DNA of 64,000 bases from an uncultured Clostridia bacterium (GTDB lineage: Bacteria; Bacillota; Clostridia; Oscillospirales; Acutalibacteraceae). Of this stretch, positions 1 through 10,300 are shown in pieces. The notes below the pieces were generated by a model. The model saw only the letters and a list, made by a program, of their open reading frames with translations, was not told the origin of the DNA and did not search any database. The translations under genes were made by a program, and so were the position numbers. The stretch spans positions 28,033 through 92,032 of the forward strand of contig CANQPS010000012.1 in the NCBI GenBank assembly GCA_947625785.1, read 5' to 3'. The first letter of the stretch is position 1. Each line of letters begins with the position of its first letter.

Positions 1-1
1 G

Positions 2-691
2 CCCGAAGAAAATAGGTTTATAGATATAATTAAGAAAAATAAGAAACTTAAGAATATGTCAGATAATGAACTTTATGAGTATTTATCGGGTATGAATCAT
101 GAGGGGTGTGGATATGCCTCGACGGTGAATACCGTATTTGAATATTACATCAATATAGATAATGGCAGCGAATTATTTAGAAGAAAATTCGGATTCAGCT
201 TAAGAAAAAGAAATGGAGATTTGAACTATGATCTACTGATGGTATATATATATTCGAAATACGACAATGTGAAGAAATCGGGTCTTTCTCATAAGGACGA
301 AGACAATTTGATTAAAAAAGTTATGGCGGAAAAGGGTATTGATGGAAAAAGTAAGGTAAAAGTAAAAACGAAAGAATATGGCACACTGACGAATAATGAG
401 ATAAAAAATTATCTTGCAGAAGGAAAACAGGTAATCATTTCCTCACAGAACGTGGTTTTGTATAATATGGATGGTACACTTCTACAAAATTGCGCAGGTG
501 CAGGACATTCTCTTTCGGTAACCGGCGTTACATCAGATGGTAGGATAATAGTTTCTACATGGGGCAAAAAAGCATATGTCGATAGAAGTGATGAAGGTAA
601 TTTTCAAAGTAAAACTGTATTAGATGAAAATGGAAATTCACAAGTAAAACAAGGTATTATGAGTATGGATTTTAGTGTTGTAGAATTTTAG
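2..691 (+). CDS. Papain-like cysteine protease domain protein, 3' part (probable T7SS effector)
   Basis: The frame is open to the left edge, so the true start lies outside the window; the ATG at 56 has no ribosome site. A Cys in the motif HEGCGYAST near the beginning, and a late GAGHSLSVTG followed by a hydrophobic strand and a Trp-Gly turn, match the Cys...His arrangement of papain-like/C39-like folds. There is no signal peptide or membrane segment in the visible part. It stands directly before a likely immunity gene and a second toxin-like protein, at the edge of a WXG100 secretion locus. That suggests the C-terminal enzymatic module of a secreted polymorphic toxin. The catalytic assignment is inferred from motif order; an inactive C39-like domain is possible. 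Confidence 0.6.
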   Translation, partial: PEENRFIDIIKKNKKLKNMSDNELYEYLSGMNHEGCGYASTVNTVFEYYINIDNGSELFRRKFGFSLRKRNGDLNYDLLMVYIYSKYDNVKKSGLSHKDEDNLIKKVMAEKGIDGKSKVKVKTKEYGTLTNNEIKNYLAEGKQVIISSQNVVLYNMDGTLLQNCAGAGHSLSVTGVTSDGRIIVSTWGKKAYVDRSDEGNFQSKTVLDENGNSQVKQGIMSMDFSVVEF

Positions 692-701
692 GGTGGTTTA
701 G

Positions 702-1394
702 ATGATTCAAAATCAAATAAATAAAATTAATAGGGTATGCATAAGAGATGGATATGAATTAATGTATTCAGATCCCTTGAACCTTGAGATTGACATTAAG
801 TATGGTTCAGCTCTGTTAGATGCTTTGGTTATGTCCATAAAAGACAACCATCTAACGATGAGGAAAATTATTTACTCTGTTTCTCTCGAAGATGCTGATG
901 GTAATCCGTTATACAAATTTTCTGTAGACTCATACAGAACAGTATGTATGGATGATGGCTGCAGGTACGAAAGGATTGGTAAGCTTGATGATATCCTTTC
1001 TGAGATTGAGCAAAGATATCAATTAATAAAAAAGATTAACGAGCATATCCCCGGTGAAAAGTACTATCAGCTAATAAATCTAGCGAATACTGCCTATTTG
1101 CGCGAATTGAAAATAATTCCAATAGATGATTCTATCAACCTATGTCTATCAGAAAAAGTATTAAACAGCTTGAGATTGTTTGAAAAAAAAGTTTTAATAT
1201 CTTCTCGAAAAACAAAATCGTACAATATTGCATTTGTTATCAACATATATAATGTGGATGGAAATAGACTTTATACTATTCATATTGATGACAAAAAAAA
1301 GGCTTATACTTCATCAGGTTATGAATTATCCGGTATTTTTTTAAATCAATTTATTGATTCAATAATGACCTGTATACCTGAAAACAATAAATGA
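702..1394 (+). CDS. Hypothetical protein, candidate immunity protein
   Basis: A 230-residue soluble protein with no signal peptide or membrane helix. Its ATG lies 10 bases after the upstream stop codon, preceded by a weak GGTGG. The sequence looks like two related alpha/beta halves: both contain a hydrophobic strand, an acidic turn of the type DGNPLYKFSVD or DGNRLYTIHID, and a Tyr-rich strand. I do not recognise the family. Its tight position between a protease-like toxin tail and a second toxin-like gene is the usual place for an immunity gene, and that is the only basis for the proposed role. Confidence 0.55.
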   Translation: MIQNQINKINRVCIRDGYELMYSDPLNLEIDIKYGSALLDALVMSIKDNHLTMRKIIYSVSLEDADGNPLYKFSVDSYRTVCMDDGCRYERIGKLDDILSEIEQRYQLIKKINEHIPGEKYYQLINLANTAYLRELKIIPIDDSINLCLSEKVLNSLRLFEKKVLISSRKTKSYNIAFVINIYNVDGNRLYTIHIDDKKKAYTSSGYELSGIFLNQFIDSIMTCIPENNK

Positions 1395-1408
1395 ATGGAG
1401 GTTGTAAT

Positions 1409-2758
1409 ATGGCAACGATTACTTTTAATAGCAACACAATAGGCTTTACCAAAGGAGTCGGTGGCTATGGTAACATTGCTGCAGTCTTCACAAGTGCCGA
1501 AATGTCTGCTTCCAAGATGGTTGATTCTCTTAATTCTTTAAAGAAATCATTAGATGTTGCATCGGTATTTACTAATGTTGATACTGCGATTCAGCATACT
1601 GATAATGCTAATTATCGTGAGAAAGAGAAAAAAAGTGCTATATCTCTTGCCTATCGCAAGATGGAACAACTTTTTGAAGATGTCGGAAAAGTTGACAATG
1701 AAACAGCCGGTATCATAACAAAACTGAAAAAAGATTTTTATAACAAATATAAATATCTTAAACCTGAATGTGAAAAAGGATATTGGGACAAATTATATGA
1801 CTTGGGTACAAAACTTTGGAAAGGCATATGTGATGTTAATGAAGCTATCAAAAATGTCTTGATGGAGGTATGTGAATGGGTCAAGGATCATTGGAAGGAA
1901 CTACTGATCGGTTTTATATTTATTGTTGTGGGTGCACTAATCGCGGTCTTTACTGCGGGAACAGGTGCTTCATTATGGGCTGTCTTTGGGGCTGCATTGC
2001 TCGAAGGATTAGCAAAGGCGATGATAAGTGGTTTGATTACTGGTGCTATTTCCGGTGGATTTACGTTTGTAGGAGTTTTGTTATCAGGGGGTAGTGTATC
2101 TAATGCTTTTTCGCGTACGAGAAAGGCGTTTGGCGATGGTTTTGCTTCCGGCTTTGAAACAGGCGGACTAGGTTTCTTTGGACAATCATTAGGCTGTTTG
2201 GCTAAAACTTATAAACTTGTCAAAACAATTCATACCGTTGCCACAGTATCTGATAAGCTTTCAACCGGAACAGATATATTAGAGTATGGTTCTAAAATTG
2301 TAAACCGTGTAGTTCCAAATTCGTGGCTTGCTAATGGTTTGAAGAGTGTTACTGAAAATCCGGTTTATAATAAAATATCGGAAGTTATAGAATTTGTCAG
2401 TACGATATCTGGCGGTGCTGATAAAACTGTAGTTGTATCAGAATACGATGGAAAGCCATCTCAATATCTCGAAGAAGGTATAGCAGTAAAAGAGAAAAAT
2501 TCGTCGAATATTTTGACAATGGATAAAGATGGTAAAATATATTATAAACATGAGATATTGTATCGTCATAATGGCAGTACTATTATTGAAATGAAAGAAA
2601 TAATCAGTGAGGTTAGAAAAAATGTGGTTGATTTGTTTACCGGAAATAACAAATATGTTTCGTCGCCTTCTTCAAATAATATACAAATTAACATAGGAGG
2701 TATTAGTATACCCAAGATTGATATTTCTTCGATAAATACTTTTGTTTTAAGCTTATAG
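1409..2758 (+). CDS. WXG/LXG-like polymorphic toxin-type protein with hydrophobic central region
   Basis: The start at 1409 is chosen because GGAGG lies 8 bases upstream; a longer reading from 1391 has no such site. The product is 449 residues. About 160 residues of helical, WXG-like sequence come first. Then a strongly hydrophobic stretch (starting ELLIGFIFIVVGALIAVF) and a Gly/Ala-rich amphipathic region (GAISGGFTFVG, FGDGFASGFETGGLGFFG) follow. Such Gly-rich segments are common in the middle of polymorphic toxins, between the export module and the toxic tip. The last 120 residues are variable and unrecognised. It may be a T7SS effector or a pore-forming protein, with a candidate immunity gene on either side. 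Confidence 0.6.
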   Translation: MATITFNSNTIGFTKGVGGYGNIAAVFTSAEMSASKMVDSLNSLKKSLDVASVFTNVDTAIQHTDNANYREKEKKSAISLAYRKMEQLFEDVGKVDNETAGIITKLKKDFYNKYKYLKPECEKGYWDKLYDLGTKLWKGICDVNEAIKNVLMEVCEWVKDHWKELLIGFIFIVVGALIAVFTAGTGASLWAVFGAALLEGLAKAMISGLITGAISGGFTFVGVLLSGGSVSNAFSRTRKAFGDGFASGFETGGLGFFGQSLGCLAKTYKLVKTIHTVATVSDKLSTGTDILEYGSKIVNRVVPNSWLANGLKSVTENPVYNKISEVIEFVSTISGGADKTVVVSEYDGKPSQYLEEGIAVKEKNSSNILTMDKDGKIYYKHEILYRHNGSTIIEMKEIISEVRKNVVDLFTGNNKYVSSPSSNNIQINIGGISIPKIDISSINTFVLSL

Positions 2759-2858
2759 AAAAATTTATAGCCTTGTTTTAGAGGACAACTTTTAACATTA
2801 GTGGATAATCCTAAAGTTGATAGAGTAAATAAAAAAACAAGAATCTTGTCATAAACAA

Positions 2859-3140
2859 TTGATTGCTGATAAAACAGAAATTTTTGAAAAGATTTCAGTT
2901 CTATTATCCGACTACTTTAGTAAACTGAGTACTAATAATATTTCTTCTGCTCTACAGTTTTCTGGCATTTATTTTTCAACGAATGGAACTTGTGTTTTAT
3001 CAGGAATTATTGATTTGGATGATGATATCTTAGCTAAATATGATATTGGGCTGGACAACGAATTTGGAATAGAAATAATACCACAATTAGAGCTTTTATC
3101 ATCAAATGACGAAGTCGTAATGGAGATATACTATGATTAA
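2859..3140 (+). CDS. Small hypothetical protein, possibly a gene remnant
   Basis: A 93-residue acidic protein read from a TTG codon. No ribosome site precedes it, and the frame stays open for ten more codons upstream without a start, so it may be the 3' remnant of a longer gene or an artefact. The amino acid content (amphipathic helix, then strand-rich acidic sequence) looks coding. It lies between the hydrophobic toxin-like gene and the TPR gene, so a second small immunity protein is a reasonable guess. There are no recognisable motifs. Confidence 0.35.
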   Translation: MIADKTEIFEKISVLLSDYFSKLSTNNISSALQFSGIYFSTNGTCVLSGIIDLDDDILAKYDIGLDNEFGIEIIPQLELLSSNDEVVMEIYYD

Positions 3141-3176
3141 ATATAAAATTTATTATTTCTTTATGAGGTGATGGTT

Positions 3177-4751
3177 ATGTCTTATTCAGAAAATATGTCA
3201 AATTCAAATTTGGCATTCGGAAGCGGTGAATTTGCAGTAGCATTAAAGTATGCTGAAGCAGCAATTAAGGAAGAACCAAAGGAAACCGAAGCATATTATG
3301 CTGCCGGTAAAGCATGTATGTCGATGGATCAGCCTGATAGAGCTGTTGAGTATTTCACGACCGCCGTGAAAATTGATAACAAAAACGGGAATGGCTATTT
3401 CTTATTGGGTTACGCAAGTGCAATGGCAGGAAAAATGGCTGAGGCTTTAAAAGCATTGACGGAAGCACTTGAAAACGACTGCGACGAAATGCTCAAGGGG
3501 CAGATATACAAAATTATGGCTATGATCAACACAGATCATGGCGACTTTGAAAATGCCTTGTTGAACATTTTCCAAGCAGAACAGTATGTTGGTATTGACT
3601 ACGAGCTGCTTCGGCAAAAAGCTGGTTGCTACGCAAGTCTGAAAAATTATAGGGAAACACTTTTTACCCTGAACCAGATGAAACTTTTACAGCCTAACAC
3701 ATATGCAGCTTATAGTCTTGCGTTTCATATTTTCTTGGATCTTGATATCTATGATGAAGCCAAAGCAGAACTTGACCGTGCTGCTGAGTTCGCTGATTTA
3801 AATATGGATTATTACAATGATAGAGTTGCTTACGCAATGATGCATCATCTGACCGATAACTCTCCGGAGGCACTTAACAGAAGGTGGAAGGATACATTAA
3901 GGGAAATAGATACAGCACTGAGGAAAGGAAAGCCTTCAGCTGAACAAGCATATGAATCCTATTTAAGAGCTGCACAGTTGTATTTATCTTTAGAACAGCC
4001 GGATTTAACAATAAGATGCTTGAATGCATCAGAAGATACTGTATCGTCTTTTAATAACGGCTTTTCTGTCATTGACGATGATGCTAAAAATTCAGTTGAT
4101 ACTCAGATATCGGAGGTCTTATCCCCTGAAGATGAAGAAGAACTTATGCAGGAAAAGTGGGACAATGGGGAGTTTGATGATATAAGTGAAAAAATACAGG
4201 AGGTTCTGGATGAGGTTGGGGATGATGATCCAAAAGAAGCAACTGAAACTGTTCAAAAATACCTGACACCGGTTGACGGTGTTCCTGCACCAGAAAAAGA
4301 AAAAACTGTACCGTATATGCTCAAGGAATCATTCGAAATAGATCAGCTTCAGCGAGATATGCAAACTTCACTTTATCTTTCAGCTTATGAGATGAAGAAA
4401 GACTATGAAAATATGCTTAATAAAGCCAGAGAATTACAGGCTTCTAATATTGTAGGCAATCAGTATACAGGTATTTACTATGAATTGAAGGTGGGTAAAT
4501 ACAGGAATGATGAAAACTGGCAGAAGAAATATCGGGACAGGATTAACTTCTGGATGAAAAAAATGTTAGAAGATCCAACAGATTATCTGTCTGCAACATA
4601 CCGCATTCGTTCCTATATTGATATCGGAGATTTTGAAAATGCTGAACAATTATGTAGCTGTATGCCTGCGGATATGAAAGAATCGCTTATGGAGGAAATT
4701 CAGAAGGCTAAGGAGAAAGGAGGTGGTGATGATGGGAATACATCTGAATGA
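3177..4751 (+). CDS. TPR-repeat protein of the type VII secretion locus
   Basis: The ATG at 3177 is preferred over GTG 3168 and ATG 3171 because TGAGGTG sits 7 bases before it. The protein is 524 residues. The first 280 residues show tetratricopeptide helices with the usual small/aromatic pattern (for example AYYAAGKACMSMDQPDRAVEYF and GNGYFLLGYASAMAGKMAEA). A very acidic linker follows (around residues 310-370), then a second helical domain with more TPR-like units. No signal or membrane segment is seen, so it is cytoplasmic. TPR proteins act as scaffolds or chaperones; here it overlaps the first of three small WXG100-like genes by 20 bases, suggesting it handles those substrates or the motor ATPase. 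That role is inferred from context. Confidence 0.75.
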   Translation: MSYSENMSNSNLAFGSGEFAVALKYAEAAIKEEPKETEAYYAAGKACMSMDQPDRAVEYFTTAVKIDNKNGNGYFLLGYASAMAGKMAEALKALTEALENDCDEMLKGQIYKIMAMINTDHGDFENALLNIFQAEQYVGIDYELLRQKAGCYASLKNYRETLFTLNQMKLLQPNTYAAYSLAFHIFLDLDIYDEAKAELDRAAEFADLNMDYYNDRVAYAMMHHLTDNSPEALNRRWKDTLREIDTALRKGKPSAEQAYESYLRAAQLYLSLEQPDLTIRCLNASEDTVSSFNNGFSVIDDDAKNSVDTQISEVLSPEDEEELMQEKWDNGEFDDISEKIQEVLDEVGDDDPKEATETVQKYLTPVDGVPAPEKEKTVPYMLKESFEIDQLQRDMQTSLYLSAYEMKKDYENMLNKARELQASNIVGNQYTGIYYELKVGKYRNDENWQKKYRDRINFWMKKMLEDPTDYLSATYRIRSYIDIGDFENAEQLCSCMPADMKESLMEEIQKAKEKGGGDDGNTSE

Positions 4752-5064
4752 TCAGGCTTTTATTACAGCAGCCAGAGATATGGCTGCTTTAGGGGAACGC
4801 AATCAAAGACTGCGTGAGAAGCTTGAACAGATGTATAAAAACTTGACAACGGCTTTGGATACTCCCGCAGGACATGAAATCGAAATAACAGGCGAAAATG
4901 TATTGCTTGAACCTATTGATGATATGAGCAAGGTAATCGATTTCACTTCCAAAACTTTGAATCTTATCATTGGTCAAAATGGCGTACAAGGCAGATACTA
5001 TGATAAGCTATTTGATGAGTATGAAGAGCTGGATAGTATTATAAGAAACAAGAAAACTAATTAA
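4732..5064 (+). CDS. WXG100-like small helical protein
   Basis: About 110 residues. AAAGGAGG at 4716-4723 precedes two adjacent ATGs at 4729 and 4732; 4732 has the better spacing. The reading overlaps the TPR gene, so the two are translationally coupled. The sequence forms a helical hairpin: a charged first helix (AALGERNQRLREKLEQMYKN), a turn containing DTPAGHE, then a long second helix ending EELDSIIRNKK. This is the size and shape of an ESAT-6/WXG100 subunit, but the Trp-x-Gly turn is not present, so membership is by shape and neighbourhood. It may pair with one of the next two proteins. Confidence 0.6.
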   Translation: MGIHLNDQAFITAARDMAALGERNQRLREKLEQMYKNLTTALDTPAGHEIEITGENVLLEPIDDMSKVIDFTSKTLNLIIGQNGVQGRYYDKLFDEYEELDSIIRNKKTN

Positions 5065-5078
5065 GGAGGAAAACTACA

Positions 5079-5447
5079 ATGGCAATGGGTTCAACAGGCA
5101 AAGTGATTATCAACGACGAAATGCAGAAGGCAAAGGGTGTTTGCTCTAACTTTCGTGGAACAGTGGCATCATTTTTAAATGATCTTGACTCTACCGTAAG
5201 CACACTTCTTTCTTCAGGTTTCCAGGGAGAAGCTGCTAATGGTTTCAAAGAATTTTATGAAAAGAATGTAAAGGCTTTTCTTGATACGAACGGAACGTTC
5301 GACAAGTACATGGCAATGTTTGATAAAGAGGGCGATGGTCTCTTTGACAGCATTGAAAAGGCACTTATTTCAACGCAGGAAAGCCTTGATCCTGCTCTGG
5401 GACAGAACAACAGAAGTGTTGGACAGAGTTCAGCAGAGCAGGCTTGA
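5079..5447 (+). CDS. WXG100-family protein (EsxA-like)
   Basis: A 122-residue protein with an excellent ribosome site (AAGGAGG at 5063-5069). Helix one (residues about 8-45) leads into the turn SGFQGEAANGFKEFY, where Phe-Gln-Gly replaces the usual Trp-x-Gly, and helix two follows. WXG100 proteins are exported as helical-hairpin dimers by type VII systems. The C-terminal tail after residue 90 is polar and flexible, as expected of the exported end. It is the second of three consecutive small secreted-type genes and lies 14 bases after the previous stop. Confidence 0.75.
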   Translation: MAMGSTGKVIINDEMQKAKGVCSNFRGTVASFLNDLDSTVSTLLSSGFQGEAANGFKEFYEKNVKAFLDTNGTFDKYMAMFDKEGDGLFDSIEKALISTQESLDPALGQNNRSVGQSSAEQA

Positions 5448-5474
5448 TAATATCAGAAGGGAGCATATGCAATT

Positions 5475-5792
5475 ATGGCAATGTTAGTAGATAACGAAAA
5501 AATGGAATCAGCAGTAAGTTCTATCCAAACTGCTTCAACTAACTTCAAATCAAAGGCAACAGCTTTTATCGCAGATCTTACAGCAGCACTTTCAACATTT
5601 GAAGGTGAAACAAAAGACGCACTTATTCAGTCAAAAATTGGAACATCAGGTTCTGAAACAGAAGGCACACTGGCTTATTTCGTTGAAAAACAGATTCCGG
5701 ATCTTCTTAATGGTCTTGCAAAACTGTTAGAAGGAAACAGAAATACCATTGAAAAGAGCGATCAGCAGCTTGCAGAAGCTATCAGAGGATAA
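5475..5792 (+). CDS. WXG100-family protein (EsxA-like)
   Basis: A 105-residue helical hairpin protein. The turn region reads STFEGETKDAL, with Phe-Glu-Gly in place of Trp-x-Gly. The protein has no Cys or Trp. AAGGGAG lies upstream at a somewhat long spacing. Like its neighbour it begins MAM. The pair 5079/5475 is a natural candidate for a WXG100 heterodimer. A strong hairpin follows the gene, which would leave the small subunits more abundant than the motor proteins downstream. Confidence 0.75.
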   Translation: MAMLVDNEKMESAVSSIQTASTNFKSKATAFIADLTAALSTFEGETKDALIQSKIGTSGSETEGTLAYFVEKQIPDLLNGLAKLLEGNRNTIEKSDQQLAEAIRG

Positions 5793-5849
5793 TCCTGCTA
5801 TATAAACTGTATTTTTATAATGCGACCAAGCGGTATAAGCTAATACACA

Positions 5850-5882
5850 GGCACAGTCATTCTACTGTGCAATGACTGTGCC
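5850..5882 (+). terminator. Attenuator-like hairpin after the WXG100 genes
   Basis: GGCACAGTCATT (5850-5861) and AATGACTGTGCC (5871-5882) form a perfect 12-bp stem with a 9-base loop. A short T-rich stretch follows, but not a full T-run. It separates the small WXG100 genes from the large genes downstream. Partial termination or 3' end protection would give higher amounts of the small secreted subunits. Confidence 0.6.
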
Positions 5883-5907
5883 CAAATGTATTTTTGGAGG
5901 TATCAAT

Positions 5908-7302
5908 ATGGATGATATGGAAATAACCTATTATGATGCACATGTTAAAGCCCATGAGCGACATATACTGCTTCAGTGGCTCGAAGATGCAAAAACAGAA
6001 AAAATTAAGAAGCTAAAAGAAGAAAAGATTGCTACACCAATCCAAAAGGTAGTTGTCCCTTCCCCTAAAATTACAGAGGATGCAATTTCTTACAGTCAGG
6101 TATTTGATAATCCTGATCTCGATGTAAGCAGTAGATTAATCATAGGAAAAACACAAAAAAGTATTTCTTATATGCCAACCATTGATCTTGTAGCTGTTCC
6201 CGGTATCAGTAAGGATAAAACAGTAATTCCTGATGGAATTGGGGAATACAAAACAACAATCACAAATCAGATGTTTAGTGAAATTAAGATCGCTGATATT
6301 CCTGTTTATAATAACTCGATTGATACAGAAATAAAAATTAATACTAAAGTATTTGAGGGAATAAAGACCGTTGGAATGGACAGCCCTGAATATTCTGATC
6401 TTTCAGAGCCATTTGCTGTTCCTGATTTTTTTTCAATCAGCTTAATAAAATCAACAGTTCCGACAACAGTTAAACCTGATGGAGTATTATCTGTAAAAAT
6501 ACCTACTACCACTTTATTAAACAATAACTTGTTTGCTGGAATAATTCCACAAACAGGTATAGATACAAAAATACCTGCTAAAGAAAAATTAGTCTTCAAT
6601 GCAGATCTTATACAATCAATTAATTTGGAAAAAATATCTGTTCCGGAACAACCGAAAAATACAGATATTCATATAGATCATGAATTACCATCAATTGTTT
6701 CCCCTATTCCTGTTTCTGTCATACCGAAAAAAACAGTATTTGAGACACAGCTTGCCATCGAGAACGGTGATAACTCCTCACTCCCAATTGTAAATATCCC
6801 AGAATCTGTGGTTGTTGGTACCTTAGACCTTTCATCAACAAATAATCCTACATTTGATGATATAAAGCTCCCCGCTCAATCTGAAATACAAGATTTCATT
6901 TCTGATATTAAAATGCCGGAGGTACAATTACCAGATTATTCTGTTCCGGAAAAAAGTCATATTCCGGAATTTGAAACAGATGCAGTTTTAACATTTACTG
7001 CACCAAAAGTTAATATTTCTACTTCATCCGTAAAAATATCAAATGATATAAAGAAACCTGAAAAGATTGAACCTCCAAAAGTTTATATTGGGGAAATACC
7101 ACATTTGACTTTTGCAAAACCCGCTGAGGTTTCGATACATACTCCTTCAGTTCCGATTACAAACGAAACGGCAAAATCTGTTTCTGAACTGTCATTTAAT
7201 CTTCCAAAGGTTTCTATAAGTGGAATAAAAACATTAATACCGAAAAACAATGATATATTGGAAATTCTTGAAAATGAAATAAATATGCAAAACAATTCTT
7301 GA
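5908..7302 (+). CDS. Unrecognised beta-repeat/proline-rich protein of the T7SS locus
   Basis: The start at 5908 follows GGAGG (5896-5900); the longer reading from 5872 begins inside the attenuator stem. The product is 464 residues. A charged helical N-terminus of about 50 residues is followed by some 400 residues of short, repeating strand-and-turn units, with many Ile-Pro, Val-Pro and Leu-Pro pairs (VPEQPKNTDI, LPDYSVPEKSHIPEFE). There is no signal peptide, membrane helix or Cys after residue 50. I do not recognise a family. It sits between the WXG100 genes and the motor ATPase, where a substrate, spacer or cytoplasmic scaffold would be plausible. Confidence 0.6.
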   Translation: MDDMEITYYDAHVKAHERHILLQWLEDAKTEKIKKLKEEKIATPIQKVVVPSPKITEDAISYSQVFDNPDLDVSSRLIIGKTQKSISYMPTIDLVAVPGISKDKTVIPDGIGEYKTTITNQMFSEIKIADIPVYNNSIDTEIKINTKVFEGIKTVGMDSPEYSDLSEPFAVPDFFSISLIKSTVPTTVKPDGVLSVKIPTTTLLNNNLFAGIIPQTGIDTKIPAKEKLVFNADLIQSINLEKISVPEQPKNTDIHIDHELPSIVSPIPVSVIPKKTVFETQLAIENGDNSSLPIVNIPESVVVGTLDLSSTNNPTFDDIKLPAQSEIQDFISDIKMPEVQLPDYSVPEKSHIPEFETDAVLTFTAPKVNISTSSVKISNDIKKPEKIEPPKVYIGEIPHLTFAKPAEVSIHTPSVPITNETAKSVSELSFNLPKVSISGIKTLIPKNNDILEILENEINMQNNS

Positions 7303-7313
7303 GGTAACTGAGC

Positions 7314-10300
7314 ATGAAAAACAATGAGTTATTATTAACGGTTTTATTTAAACAAGATCAATATCAGATGTCGCTTCTTATGAACAAGGATATTACCCTA
7401 AGGGCTATGCTTGAGGCTTTATACTATGGTCTTAAGAATCATGATAGTACTCATTTTGATATGTTTAAATCCTACGCAAAAAAATATAAAGAACTGGTAG
7501 TTCAATACCGTGCAAGGGATGAATTGAACTTCATTTCTGTAAAAGACAGTATTGATATGAAATTATTTGAGCTTGGAATAGTAACAACAAGTTGTTTAAT
7601 TATTCCAAGTGATTCCAAAGTAAAGCTGACACCTCTATTCAATAATTATGATATGCCGGCTTTGCTTGATAAATCAAAACTTGAATACAATATTAGCACA
7701 CGAAGAATCGCTGTGGCAGAACCTTCGGTAATAGATATTATTCCGCCAGGAGAATTACCGGGAAAGCAAAAAAGAAAATATCTCGATATTATTATTCCAA
7801 CAGTTATATCAATGGGTACTCTTTTTGCTGCTCGTTCTCTTTTGGCACTTTTTAGGGATGATCCATCAGGTTTTTCAATGCTTGCAATGATGATGACAAC
7901 ATCGGTATCTACGATGGTAACCCAAACCTACAACTATGTAAAGCAGGGCAAAGATAACGAAAAATCCATTGAAGAATGGAAAAGCAATTATGAAAAATAT
8001 TTGACCAGAATATGGGATAGAATACAGGACTGGCAAAAAAGTGATATTAACTACCTTCGCACAACTTATCCTGATATCGACGAGCTTTTTATAAATACAG
8101 CCGAATTAAACAGAGCTATTTTTGCAAGATCTCAGAATGACTCGGATTTTATGAAAATATCATTAGGAAAATCCAAACAAGTCGAGCCTATGTTTGAAAT
8201 AAAGAATGAAAAGAAGGATCAGATTTTTTATGACATAGGCTACATAATACACAAAGATGATGAGGACTGTAGAATAGAAATTATTCTGCCAAAAACTAAG
8301 AAAAAGAAAGGCTCTACAGCAACTGCAAAACCCACAGACGGACTTCTTGTTGACCTTGCCTATAACCTTTCTACAAAAACATTTCGTTATCTGAATGCAG
8401 AAAAAGAAGGAGAGTTACCTCCGCTTATTCTTGATTTAAAGAATTGTGGCGCTTTGGGCATAATTGAAAAACAATTCAGGTATTCTGAAAACTTTATAGA
8501 ACACATTGTTTTCGAGCTTGCATATTATCATACACCTGAAGATCTACAGTTTGTCTTTTTCTTTAATAAGGAAGATAATGAGATTGCAAGGATAAATCAT
8601 ATACAGAATTATAAAAATCTTCCGCACACCAATGAATTGTTTGAAGATGCATCTCAATTCGTATTTGACAAAGATAGTGCTGCTGTTGCATTTGGAAAGT
8701 TGCAGGCGATAATGAGTGAACGAACAAAGGAATCCGAAGAAGATGAGGAGAACAAAGGCAAAGCTGAACAGTTTACTCAAATAGTATGCATTGTCTTTGA
8801 TGATTATGATATTAAAGAAACAGGTTTTTCAAAGTATTTACCCAAACCTCCCGTTGAGGGCGAACCATATGTTAATCAGAATGGTCTGACTTTCATTTTT
8901 GTAAGCCGGGATGTTGCAAAACTGCCAAGATATTGCGGACATATTATTGAAGTAACAGACGATACTGAATCTCATGCAAAAGTAAGCGATAGATATAATG
9001 TATTATCAAGAGAAACACTAAATAGCTTGAGTAAATCCGGCACAAGAAGAGAAGGCAAAACAAGCAATATTGAGAATCTTATCGATTATAAGAAATTCAG
9101 AAATGAACTAATATTCTATGATAAAAGCAAGGCAGAAGGAGTAAGGATACAAACTGCTTATAAAGATTCGTTCCGAAGATTAAGTGCAATATATTATAGA
9201 AGAATAGCAGAAAATGGTAATGTACCATCAATGGTTACTTTGTTTGAACTGTATAATTATACACCGGATATGATTATGCAGAACATTATCCGTGAAAAAA
9301 TACTGGATAATTGGAGCAATAGTGATGTCACAAGAAATCTATCAGTACCTATAGGAAAGAATGAGCACGGTATTGTCAGTTTGGATCTATATGAAAAAGC
9401 TGATGGTCCCCATATGCTTGTTGCCGGAACAACCGGTTCAGGTAAATCAGAAACAATAATCACCTATTTGATTGGGTTGTGTATGAAATATTCTCCTACC
9501 TATCTGAATCTTATGCTTGTAGATATGAAGGGCGGCGGATTCTCGAATCGATTGAGAACACTTCCCCATTGTGTGGGTGTAGTAGATGATACAGCTGGTG
9601 AGAGCGAAGGCATTTCAGCAGTTTATATGCTCAGGCGTTTTCTTGAAGTGCTGAATGCGGAAATCAAGAAAAGGAAAATATTACTTAACGACTTCGGAGT
9701 AGATAATGTTGATGCTTATATAAGAGCTGAACGAGTTATCACACAAATATTGAACGGTGATACTAATCCTGATTTACTAAAAGCACTAAACAAAGGGCAA
9801 ATAAAGAAACTTCAATTCTTTAAAGAAACCGGAACAAAACCTGACACGCTATCACATCTTGTATTGGTTGTAGACGAATTTACTGAATTAAAGCGTTTTA
9901 GCAGTGAAAGTGATGATATTGATTTTATTGCAGAAATAACAACAATAGCAAGAGTGGGTCGTACATTAGGATTTCATATTATATTGGTATCACAGAACAT
10001 TGAGGGTGCTATAACCGAAGATATACGCATTAACTCAAAATCCCGTATCTGTTTGAAGGTTGCAACTCGTACAGCTTCGAAGGAAATGCTTGATGGCCGT
10101 CCGGATGCAGCATCTCCAACTATGCCCGGAAACGGACGAGCGTATCTTCTCGTTGGTACAGGTACTAAGTTTATGTACTTTCAGTCTGCATATACAGGTG
10201 CAAACAAGGACGAAAAAATAGAGCCTATAGTTACTGTAACAAAAGTCAATCCATGCGGGAATCACGAAAGGGACTATTACATTTCTACCCGTAACAATGA

